Positions 57,201-64,000 of a stretch of 64,000 bases of DNA are shown in pieces. Within the stretch, counting starts at the first letter, position 1; each line of letters begins with the position of its first letter. A program made the translations under genes and the position numbers. Below the pieces are notes generated by a model. The model worked only from the letters and a program-made list of their open reading frames with translations. It searched no databases and had not been told where the DNA came from. Source of the DNA: Blastobasis lacticolella (Eukaryota; Arthropoda; Insecta; Lepidoptera; Blastobasidae); NCBI GenBank assembly GCA_905147135.1, contig LR990041.1, positions 23,543,712-23,607,711 of the forward strand, read 5' to 3'.

Positions 57201-60200
57201 TCGTGAAGATACTCGTAATGTGAGTATTGTTGAGTGGCCCTATTGGAGCAATAGATGTCGCTACAGCTCAATAGGAAGTTTAACATGTTTTTGGTATTCT
57301 GCAATAATTTAAGAGCAATGCCACTGGACTATTTTCTTGTGTAACATAATATACTATTAATAAATAAATAAATATTCGTGGACAAATTCACACAGCGCCA
57401 TCTAGCCCCAAACTAAGCAAAGCTTGTACTATGGGTGCTAGATAACTGATATACTACTTAAATACTTTTAAATACATACTTATTAGAACACCCAGACCCG
57501 TAACAGAAATTAAAATTCATCATTTCAATTTCTGCCCGGCCGGGAATCGAACCCGGGACCTCTTGCGTGGTAGACCAGCATGTTGACCATTAAACCACTC
57601 AGGTCGTCACTATATACTATATACTATAGCGATTATTACCACATGGCTTCATGGTATCACATGGTACTCGTATAGTGGTACGTGGTAGGAAACCCAGAAG
57701 AAACTGATTGTAACTCGATTATAGACTAAAACTTCATTCTCTTGTCATAATATTATAGAAGGCAACATCAGTAGTTGCAAAATTGAATTTCTGGCAGTGT
57801 GCTATAGGTACTTAAACTGCGCGTGGGTGAAAACCGTGGGAAATAGCTTATGGTAAATGAACAGCATAAAACAGTGAAATCAACGTTACCTCCTCTTCGA
57901 TCTTCTGGCAACACCCACTCGCCGTAATCAATTGACTTATTTATATAGTCGGGCATGGGGTGTCTCGGTCGAGGGAAGTCTTCAACTGAAAGTATTACAT
58001 CACATCACAGCCCATAACAGTCCACTGCAAGACTTAGAGCCAGTTTTCCAGTGTTATAAATATAACAATGGATAACGCTGCTGCCCATTTTCCAGCCAAC
58101 GGGGACTAGATCTTTCGCCTCGAAAACATAAGTCGCCTTGTACGACACCCACGAGTGTAAGGGGTTCTACTCTGCCGGACACCACACGGCCATAGTGGTT
58201 TAAAGATAGGGCACTTGGTCTAGTGACAGAAACCAATTAAACACAAAACGAAGTTAAACAACGCACGCAGAATCCGAGAACTGGATGGATGACCATTTCG
58301 TTTGTAATGCTAATTGAACCTCATCCTCATTCCGCCGGCCCCTTTCCGCGATCGGGAGACGCGATCCGGGCGAGCGCTTCATCCTTATGTCGTGGATCTT
58401 CCAACTATTCGCACGAGCCGCTTTGGCTCGACTTTTATAATACGTACGGCTAAGGAGTGGAATGCGTTGCCTGCGAGTGTGTTCCCTGATCAATATAATC
58501 TGGATGCCTCGAAGGCTAGAGTGAATAGGCTGTTCCTAGACAGGCATGCTCCATCATAGACCGCATCGTCATTTACCACCAGGTGAGGTGGCGGTCAAAT
58601 GCCTGGCTAGTAAAGTAATAAAAAAAAAAAAAAACCTCAGCAACGCAACGAGCTCGCCACTCATTAGGTGTGCCTACTAATACGGTTGGCGAAGCGAGGT
58701 CGGCCAAAGTCTTCCCTGCGAACCTGGGACTGAGAGGTTGAACAGTCTCGTGAGCTGATTGCCACCCCGTGACGATATTATGTTAATTATTAAAAGTAAA
58801 CTAAAAGTAATACGACTCAAACAAAATAAGGGCCACCAATAAATTTTGATATCCAGACCGATTTAATAATATTATACCATCCTATAATCGATGATTATTT
58901 TGTGTGGTGTTAACCTCAGTGTTAACAAATATCTTGTAAGTTATAATCATAGCACAGATTTTTAATTAGATCATATTAACTTTGATTTTTTCAAAGACCC
59001 GAATTCGCCCTTTTTAAATGTGATTTTTAACGCCAATTTAAAGTGTGGATCCTCTCCTAATAATCAATTTCATTTAAAAAACTATGAAACTTACAAAATG
59101 TTTGTTTATACTTATGCTAATACACACTTTTTTTTTTATGTTATACGGTAGACAAACAGGCAAGCGGGCCACCTGATGGAAAGTGGTCACCGCCGCCTAT
59201 GGACATCAGCAACACCAGGGGAGTCACTGATGCGTTGCCCGCCTCTGAAGAGACCTCTAATATACCTCTTGAACAATCCCATGTCATAGTCCAAAGGAAA
59301 CACTGTGGCTGGGAGCTCATTCAAAAATCAAAATCAATCAAAATCAAAATCAAAATTTCTTTATTGATTAGGACAATAAATATCTCTTTCAATCGTCAAA
59401 AATGAGGGGGATAGGAAAGTAGGAAGGAAACACACAGTGACACGCTGACCGCCCTATGACCGTAGATAAACGTATCCCTTGCCAACCGAACCGTGCTCGA
59501 CAATGCCAGGCAGAGCCGGAACGCTATATTATATTATATTATATTATATTATATAGGAATATATATTATATATTCCACATCCGAATCGCACGAGCGAGAA
59601 ACGTTCTTTCGAACCTTCGCGTCGTGACCAACAGAGGGTCTACGTAGTGAGGATGAGTACCAAGCCCACGGCGGGTGGTGCGATGGCGGAATTGCGCTGT
59701 GGGCACCAGATCGAAAAGTTCCTCGGAACACTCCCCATTGTACAGCCGATAGAACACACACAGGGAGCCAAAGTCCCTTCGGTTTGCCAGTGGTTCCAAC
59801 TTGCGTGTTAGTATGGGATCATCGACAATTCGTACGGCGCGTCTCTGTACGGAGTCCAGAGGATTAAGCAGGTCGCCAGTTTTGCCGGCCCAAAGATGGG
59901 AACAATACTCCATATGTGGCCGCACTTGTGCCTTGTACAGCAGCAAGCGCTGCCCTGGGGTGAAGTATCGCTTGGACTGGTTAAGCACTCCAAGCTTTTT
60001 CGAAGCCAGTTTGGCCTTGCCTTCCAGGTGACTCCGGAATCGCACGCTATCCGATATGTCGACACCGAGGATCCCAATACTTTTTGACATTCATTATAGA
60101 GCGCCTTAAATCGATTAAATATCAAAAATTTACAAGTGGCCCTTATTTTGTTTTGAGAAGTACCTATATGTATAATTATTAACAGTCTAGACAGATTGTA

Positions 60201-62542
60201 CTAAAGCTATTCGAAAATAGATTCCCATATAAACTTGGAGATTGCTTTATATACCTTCGTATACGCGACACGCGACGTTTATCCAGCCACAAGTGAAGCC
60301 GTGAAACAATAATAAAATTATAACAGCCTTCAGAACAATCGACGTATGTCTACTCTGTGAACATAATGATTGTTTAGTAAATATTAAAAGTCGCAAATAA
60401 GCTACACAAGTGCCGTCTACGGTAGTACGGCTATGTTTTGTGCAGATTGGCAAACTATGTGGGGAACGGATATCTGACCAAGCCACCTCCGCCAGGCACG
60501 GGAAGAAGAGTCCGGCCCAAGAAACGGAATACTACGTATACTTACTTCTTGTTCTTAATAGGTTTGAGTTTTGTGAAAACTACTGAACGGATTTCGATGA
60601 ACTTTGGCAGCAATATAGCCCAAAATAGCGTATAGGATGTTGATGCGCTCAAGTTGAGAAGGCAGACGCTTCGAATGATATGAACGTATAACCTCTAAAA
60701 ACATACTTAAAAACATTCATATATAAAGCTCACGCCTTTTTCCCTTTGGAGGGATAGGCAGAGACTATGGACGCCACCTCTGATCCACAATTCTTTTCAT
60801 ACGTCCACTCCTTTTATTCTTGTCACTTCGGACCACAGCTTTTTCACTTTACTCATCTGATCACTCTTCTTTCATCCATTCGCTCTACATGTTCGAAGCA
60901 TCTCAATATCCCTCTCCCATTCCATTTAACAAAACAAATTTAGTTACCCGGAAATCCTTACAGAAGTGCTGGTAAAAGTCACAAAACAAACGCAGTCGGA
61001 GCACCCTCACTATGTTACTTTGCCACGCATTGAACATGTTACCAACTATCGGTATTGCCAGCGAGAAGATGTCCAAGTGGAATTTCCAACATTTAAACTT
61101 TTTCCAGCCGAGAAATACGTTGACGCACTGATTGTTCTTCACTATGAGTTCGGTCTGCGAAACATGAATTCGTATTTTAGGTGGTTCAAGCGTAGAGGGA
61201 GTATAACGTAGAGATGACAAGCTAATTAAAATACCATGCATGAACGAGATCACAACATGTAAAATCTGCAAAGAATGAAAAGGACGGAGACATTATTTGT
61301 TGTCCTTGTCGGAAAATGAGCTATTGGGATCGCTATCGACCAAATTGGGAATAAGTTAAGTCAAGCTTCAATCCTGCATTTGATGGTACTTTTTATTTGG
61401 CCGGGTTTCAAGCGTTTTAGGAATACCAGCTGTGGTACTGATAAATAAATCTTAGTTGTTGGGTATAAATTTTTTATATGGACCCTAAATTTATCTAATA
61501 CTGTACGCCCAGTTATAGGTATATAGAGGTGTTGGTTTCCGTACCTACAGATATGACGCCATAGTATAAAATGTTAGGAATTGTATACTCTATCTGAAAA
61601 TTACCTAAAACAGTTCTTTCTGGCTAGCACTTTCAAGTTTTTGGTCCAAAATGAATGATATATTTTGCTCTCTGTTCTGAACACTCATCGTACTTGACTA
61701 AACGCTTTGTACTCATGTATTTGATTTAATTAAAAACTGAAGTATAGAGTGCGCGAAGATAATGAACTGGAATTAAATTTGATAGTCTAGTAAAAGTGCA
61801 AAGACTTTACGCAGTACAGAGTTTATTATATCATTGATTTATTCGTTGACGCGCACTCCAATAAATTTATTCGCATGATGTTTGTCTGATACGTACTGTC
61901 TCATATCTAGCCTATTACATGATAGGGGATTGTTCAATCATTTTAGGGCTAAATTTTGGTAGAGGTTGCAACACTGGTACTTTGAGTCTGTCCCTTTCGG
62001 GTATACGCTCTTGTCCATCCAAAATAATCCATTTTATTCTTACCCTAGGGTTCAAGTATTATTGTAAAATCAACCCATTGACGTTTCGCAAAAAAAGTCC
62101 TAGCGCTCTCCTTACTAATGTTTGCGCAAAATTTGAAAGTTTACACCGAATGGTTTTAGAAAGTGTAATAACGACAACTGCTGTAAAGATCTCTGACTAC
62201 TCTATAGTATTGAGTTACTTTTCTTCTTTATTGTTTATTATTGCTAATAACAAAGTTTCGTATAAGTACTTACTTATTTTTCCAACCCGTCCAAGTTCCC
62301 GAAGTTAAGATATCTGTGCCCATAACATAACTCGTACTAACCGTATAAAACTCCGATATGATATGCAGTATATGAAAAAAGTCAACGATATGAAGTATGT
62401 ACAATATTCGTTCCCTTCGGTTAGGCGGGAGTAGTGGCAGGATCATCGACACAGCCACCGCTACAGAGGGCACCACCAGCCATGAGAAAAATAGCCATCT
62501 GTAGTACCAACAGTTCCTTAAACTGACAGGGTGTTTTATGAA
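48031..62542 (-). CDS. HCN/CNG-like channel with degenerate pore and CNBD, ten exons in window
   Basis: Minus-strand exons: 62542-62274, 61154-60948, 60354-60255, 57985-57890, 56940-56798, 56171-55931, 54269-54102, 52935-52848, 51707-51602 and 48292-48031. From 61154 onward all junctions are AG/GT with matching phase. Order: S1-S2, S3-S4 (NIVRVLRLRLFCDF), S5 (IVLKAVIILLLFHGFTCGW), extracellular turret, pore helix and filter region, S6 with C-linker (YREMYQYSFSVSNLVMYL), and a CNBD (RQMAVRLKRIVIFPG; GKYIVQEGD, SIYFIHEGEVE). The architecture fits hyperpolarization-activated/cyclic-nucleotide-gated channels of the plasma membrane. Oddities: no GYG or similar filter, conserved CNBD ligand residues replaced, junction of the first two exons out of phase, and a frameshift in the last exon. 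The 5' end lies beyond 62.6 kb. It is either a fast-evolving non-canonical subunit or a young pseudogene. Confidence 0.78.
48411..50465 (-). pseudogene. Jockey-type LINE, 5'-truncated with several frameshifts
   Basis: Minus-strand pieces from 50441 down to 48469 form one ORF2: a pre-RT region (REFFASYPWIQLCFSSND), SSGPDGIPAIVF, NYRPLAVTSLLSKVMERV, GLPQGSVLSPTLFLLHIN, catalytic YADD, QRLLLYKTQVRPHMEYCSHL and RTFLARTIRMWNELPATVFP. At least four frame changes separate the pieces, and the APE endonuclease is missing. It ends with a T run at 48411-48419 (the A-tail on the sense strand). It sits in the last intron of the HCN-like gene, same orientation. Sister copies: 59130-60090 and 63285-64000. 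Confidence 0.85.
50480..51600. other. Intron sequence, no gene recognised
   Basis: AT-rich apart from the inverted repeat at 51217-51269. Part of the last intron of the HCN-like gene. Confidence 0.5.
51217..51269. repeat. 20-bp imperfect inverted repeat
   Basis: ATACATCACCATCTCACTCG faces CGAGTGAGATGGCTATGTAT across 13 bases, with one mismatch in 20. A short hairpin of unknown role. Confidence 0.8.
51602..51707 (-). CDS. HCN-like gene, CNBD phosphate-cassette exon, degenerate
   Basis: Acceptor ccttttcag, donor ACG|gttagt. Encodes VLSMNGYFGLVPGLYPDMPF and QFSYYSRT. The phosphate-binding cassette normally reads FGE(I/L)xLL...PRxA; here the Glu and the Arg are absent. Confidence 0.78.
51837..52156. 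mobile_element. 320-bp MITE with 12-bp inverted ends, TTA duplication and G-runs
   Basis: TTA | GGGAACGTACCC ... GGGTACGTTCCC | TTA (duplications 51834-51836 and 52157-52159). The inner arms share ATGACC/GGTCACGTAGTA. The element holds four runs of G (up to about 13 bases at 51868). TTA suggests PIF/Harbinger. Confidence 0.85.
52596..52835 (-). mobile_element. GATGATG-tailed SINE beside an HCN-like splice donor
   Basis: AGGATGACTT flanks both sides (52586-52595 and 52836-52845). The second copy overlaps the donor of the exon ending at 52848. 240 bp, same orientation as the gene. Confidence 0.85.
52848..52935 (-). CDS. HCN-like gene, CNBD beta-roll exon
   Basis: Acceptor ttccacag, donor GATGA|gtaagt. 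Encodes GKYIVQEGDIFPSIYFIHEG, the strongest CNBD signature in the gene. A SINE starts six bases into the downstream intron. Confidence 0.88.
53520..53765. mobile_element. Mariner-like MITE, TA target, 34-bp inverted ends
   Basis: TA | GAGCTCGTCTAATCTAAAAT ... with the mirrored right end (GAGCTCATCTAGTCTAAAAT on the complement) | TA. About four mismatches in 34 bp. The second copy is at 44735-45085. Confidence 0.8.
54102..54269 (-). CDS. HCN-like gene, C-linker to CNBD exon
   Basis: Acceptor atttccag, donor CCAG|gttggg. Encodes CLQEDILSALYMYHLKTPIV and LPDYFLRQMAVRLKRIVIFP, corresponding to the family's FxxLPxxLxxxLAxxLKxxxFxPG block. Confidence 0.85.
54402..54600 (+). repeat. Interspersed repeat, second copy at 59322-59575
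   Basis: TTTATTGATTAGGACATTAA, ATCTCTTTCAATCGACAAAA, GGAAAGTAGGAAGGAAGCAC and CAATGCCAGGCAAAGCCGGA recur in order at 59355-59520. Both end in TATATTATA-rich sequence. This is probably a LINE or SINE 3' portion; the class is not known. Confidence 0.7.
54836..55012 (+). repeat. C-rich minisatellite, 22-bp unit TACCCTACCACTATCTTACCCC
   Basis: About eight tandem units with small changes, built of CCCTA words (unit shown is slightly over one period). The complementary strand is G-rich and could form quadruplexes. A related CCCTAC-rich stretch occurs at 32170-32240. The 119-aa frame across it is repeat-derived and not called as a gene. Confidence 0.85.
55931..56171 (-). CDS. HCN-like gene, S6 and C-linker exon
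   Basis: Acceptor cttttcag, donor AAAAG|gtgaga. Encodes an S6-like hydrophobic run (IYYKIFIDLILCMAEMW), then YTKYREMYQYSFSVSNLVMY and SLLKSVVKYTKMLWIRQKG, matching the helices of the C-linker (normally RRQYxEKxxxVEEYM and the helix ending in W). Confidence 0.78.
56218..56455 (+). mobile_element. tRNA-Gly-derived SINE (head partly deleted)
   Basis: GCCACGCAAGAGATTCCGGG with B box GGTTCGATTCC, then AATTTCTGTTACGGGTCTGG, AGATGGCGCTGTGTGAATTT and a TTATTA-rich tail. The A-box part is shortened. It lies about 50 bases from the acceptor of the S6 exon (56171). Confidence 0.8.
56798..56940 (-). CDS. HCN-like gene, pore-region exon lacking GYG
   Basis: Acceptor ttttacag, donor AAC|gtaagt. Encodes CPKLTRCAVMPDGTREVW and then WYADYILALSFVIVLHTHTN. 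The tyrosine-rich helix aligns with the HCN pore helix, but the place of CIGYG is taken by HTHTN. Confidence 0.75.
57355..57606 (-). mobile_element. tRNA-Gly-derived SINE
   Basis: Almost the same as 40985-41262: (TAAA)n tail, AAATTCACACAGCGCCATCT, CGGGAATCGAACCCGGGACC (B box on the complement) and ATTAAACCACTCAGGTCG at the head. Confidence 0.85.
57890..57985 (-). CDS. HCN-like gene, S5-pore turret exon
   Basis: Acceptor tactttcag, donor GGAG|gtaacg. Encodes EDFPRPRHPMPDYINKSI and DYGEWVLPEDRRG, a polar extracellular stretch longer than usual for HCN turrets. The phases on both sides fit exactly (1 and 1). A SINE ends about 10 bases before the acceptor. Confidence 0.7.
57990..58195 (-). mobile_element. 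GATGATG-tailed SINE with internal deletion, next to a splice acceptor
   Basis: Sense strand: GCCGTGTGGTGTCCGGCAGA to GGGCTGTGATGTGATG. The middle (GCGATCTCCAACCCG ... AGGCCC) is missing. The tail ends about ten bases before the acceptor at 57986. Confidence 0.75.
58265..58620 (+). mobile_element. LINE 3' fragment (Jockey/CR1-type)
   Basis: Encodes RFGSTFIIRTAKEWNALPAS and VFPDQYNLDASKARVNRLF, the conserved RTxxEWNxLPxxVFP end of these LINEs, then a 3' UTR and a run of A (58618-58634). It is inserted in an intron of the HCN-like gene in the opposite orientation. Confidence 0.8.
59130..60090 (-). mobile_element. Jockey-type LINE 3' half, interrupted by another repeat
   Basis: The minus frame 60090-59566 encodes SIGILGVDISDSVRFRSHLE, RLLLYKAQVRPHMEYCSHLW, QRRAVRIVDDPILTRKLEPL and RTFLARAIRMWN. 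The ORF resumes at 59321 after an insertion and reaches the 3' UTR and T run at 59130. It is the same family as 48411-50465. The RT core is missing (5' truncation). Confidence 0.85.
59322..59575 (+). mobile_element. Repeat inserted into the LINE at 59130-60090
   Basis: Starts (TCAAAA)n at about 59325 and ends in a TATAT-rich tract. ATTC is present on both sides (59318-59321 and about 59573-59576). The intact LINE at 48590-48620 (GGGAGCTCATTCCACATCCG) shows the empty site. The family is the same as 54402-54600. Confidence 0.75.
60255..60354 (-). CDS. HCN-like gene, S5 exon
   Basis: Acceptor gttcacag, donor GAAG|gtatat. Encodes SRHTSIVLKAVIILLLFHGF and TCGWINVACRVYE, a membrane helix with the His and Cys/Trp positions usual near the end of S5. 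Confidence 0.72.
60640..60945. other. Possible old repeat; no gene
   Basis: The stretch with TTCCCTTTGGAGGGATAGGC and CATCTGATCACTCTTC resembles LINE 3'-region text, but no second copy is present in the window to confirm it. Confidence 0.3.
60948..61154 (-). CDS. HCN-like gene, S3-S4 exon
   Basis: Acceptor tttcgcag, donor CGG|gtaact. Encodes TELIVKNNQC, FHLDIFSLAIPIVGNMF (S3) and SNIVRVLRLRLFCDFYQHF (S4). S4 has fewer regularly spaced basic residues than classic HCN voltage sensors. Confidence 0.78.
62274..62542 (-). CDS. HCN-like gene, S1-S2 exon
   Basis: Acceptor tattgcag|TTC. Encodes FIKHPVSLRNCWYYRWLF (the HPxSxFRxYYD-like start of S1), a hydrophobic S1, then RERILYILHIVDFFHILHII (S2). 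Donor AATAA|gtaagt ends in phase 2, while the next recognised exon starts in phase 0, so a small exon is missing or this end is misplaced. Confidence 0.65.
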
Positions 62543-62579
62543 CTGCAATAAGAAAAGGATAAAGGTACTTTTATGTTTT

Positions 62580-62700
62580 AATGTAGGTAATCAGACAGGC
62601 AACCTGATGGAAAGTTGTATGGGCCGATTAAGGACATCACCTACACCAAGGGCGTCCGCAATGCTTTGTTCATCTCTTCACTAATATTTTAGAGAGAAAA
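62580..62700 (-). mobile_element. Jockey-type LINE 3'-tail fragment
   Basis: AGACAGGCAACCTGATGGAA and GACATCACCTACACCAAGGG match the 3' end at 48430-48500 with substitutions. Only the terminal ~110 bases are present. Confidence 0.6.
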
Positions 62701-63284
62701 GATTTCAAAATTCACTTATTGGAAATTACGTTATTCCCGGGTGACCGTACCCGTAAAGGTGCCAGTACGCATTTAATTGAAGCTGGTGTTACGGGAATGA
62801 AGAGCGTCGATTGTTCACCAGCGTTGGTACGATATCGAGGGGCCTTTGGTCGTAAAATGACCAAGTTGCAAAATGTCCAGGTTATAAAATATCCAATTCG
62901 CTAAAATGTCTGTGTAATGGTCTGCCGCTGAGCCGTGGGTACGACGTCATGATTGTATGTGGGTAACAAAATGGATACTGTACTAAAATCTAATAGAAAT
63001 AACACAGTTAAAAAATTGTGAAAGAGGTTTATTAAGAACTAGCCGTTTTCCGTACCTTCGTCCACGTAAAATTTGATTACTACATTCCGGACAAGTTTCC
63101 GGAGAATGACATTGGACTTATGTTACTCGTTGATAATGTAGCTTTCTATGGGAAGAAGAATTTTTAAAATCATTTTGAGTTTTTCGATCCACCCGGGTTT
63201 TCTCGGAGTTACTCTATAGTAATATTATGCATGTACTATAGATGCTAACTTTTGCCCGCGACTTCGTCAGCGTGGAGTAGGATG

Positions 63285-64000
63285 TTTTTTTTTTTTTATA
63301 CCACTAAGGTGGCAAACAAGCTTGCGGCCTGCCTGATGGTAAGCAGTCACCGCAGCCTATGGACATTTTCAATACCAGGGGCATCACCCACGCGTTGCCG
63401 ACCCCGTAAAAACCTTTTAACCCCTTTCTTGGAGAACTCGATGTTGTACTCTCCAGGGAAAACCTCTCGAGGTAGTTCATTCCACAACCTTAGTGTGCGT
63501 GGGAGAAAGTTCCTTTGAAACCGCACAGTTCGTGACCAATTTGGCTCCAAGGTGTGAGGATGAACTCCCTGTGGATGGCGAGCGGTGCGATGAAAGAATG
63601 TTGCTGTAGGCATAATGTCAAACAGTTCGTCAGAACAAACACCGTTGTACAAGCGATAGAACACACAAAGGGAGGCGAAATCATTCCGCTGACTCAGCGG
63701 CTCAATACCTCTTGTGAGCATAGTATCATCGACAATTCTCACAGCGCGCTTTTAGATCGAGTGTGACTCGATCCAGGACCAAGCTAATATGCCGGTGCTA
63801 CCGCCCATAGATGAGAGCAATACTCCAGATGGGGTCTGACTTGAGCCTTGTAAAGGAGAAGCCGTTGCCCCGGCGTGAAGTATTGCTTTAATCTGTTATG
63901 TACACCCAGCTTTTTAGATGCGAGCTTGACCTTTTCTTTCAAATGACTGCGAAACTGGACGTCACTGGAGATGTCGACAACTAGAATATGTATGCTCTTA
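63285..64000 (-). mobile_element. Jockey-type LINE 3' half, running off the window
   Basis: The minus frame 63742-63347 encodes MRIVDDTMLTRGIEPLSQRN, SLCVFYRLYNGVCSDELFDI and NFLPRTLRLWNELPREVFPG. Upstream sequence 63770-64000 continues the same ORF in other frames (HMEYCSHLW-type region). A T run at 63286-63296 marks its A-tail. It is a cousin of 48411-50465 with a different 3' UTR. Confidence 0.85.

Noticed and set aside
1..64000. CRISPR arrays, operons, ribosome-binding sites or phage genes
   Set aside because: The window is clearly eukaryotic; the tandem repeats seen are minisatellites without unique spacers.

Overview
This is a eukaryotic nuclear window, most likely from a moth or butterfly. 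That is an inference from R4/Dong-type retrotransposons in TAA repeats, a Mag-lineage Ty3/gypsy element, RTE elements ending in (GATGAT)n, and compact exons in a sea of young repeats. There is no prokaryotic content. Most open reading frames here are transposon genes or chance. Host coding sequence was recovered by joining exons at splice sites with matching phases.

Layout. 1-5.77 kb: AT-rich DNA without a recognisable gene, plus a GC-rich 15-bp minisatellite (2.85-3.3 kb). 5.77-15.5 kb: four head-to-tail copies of one R4/Dong-like non-LTR element separated by TAA-rich linkers. One copy has an intact RT + endonuclease ORF, one is nearly full length but broken, one is internally deleted, and one is only a 3' UTR. 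15.5-19.4 kb: two decayed minus-strand LINEs. 20.4-25.0 kb: an apparently intact, very young minus-strand Ty3/gypsy element with identical 126-bp LTRs, a 5-bp target duplication and a 1412-codon Gag-Pol.

25.2-39.8 kb (+): a host gene for an SLC36-like (AAAP family) amino acid transporter. Nine exons join in perfect phase (454 aa from the internal ATG at 25282). Its introns hold nested repeats, including a 3.85-kb DNA transposon with ~750-bp inverted repeats and a decayed FEN/PIN-like + CXC-domain gene.

39.8-47.9 kb: SINEs, RTE ends, a 1.2-kb piggyBac-type MITE, and an isolated plus-strand terminal exon of a cyclic-nucleotide-binding channel. 48.0-62.5 kb (-): a second host gene, an HCN-like channel with ten exons in the window (its 5' end lies beyond). 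It has voltage-sensor-like, S5, pore-region, S6/C-linker and CNBD exons. The GYG selectivity filter and the conserved cNMP-binding residues are not present, and the last exon carries an apparent frameshift. The two channel genes point at each other tail to tail. 62.5-64 kb: more LINE sequence.

The most unusual biology is the divergent HCN-like pair, the self-targeted R4 array, and the stack of nested insertions whose order can be read from target duplications.
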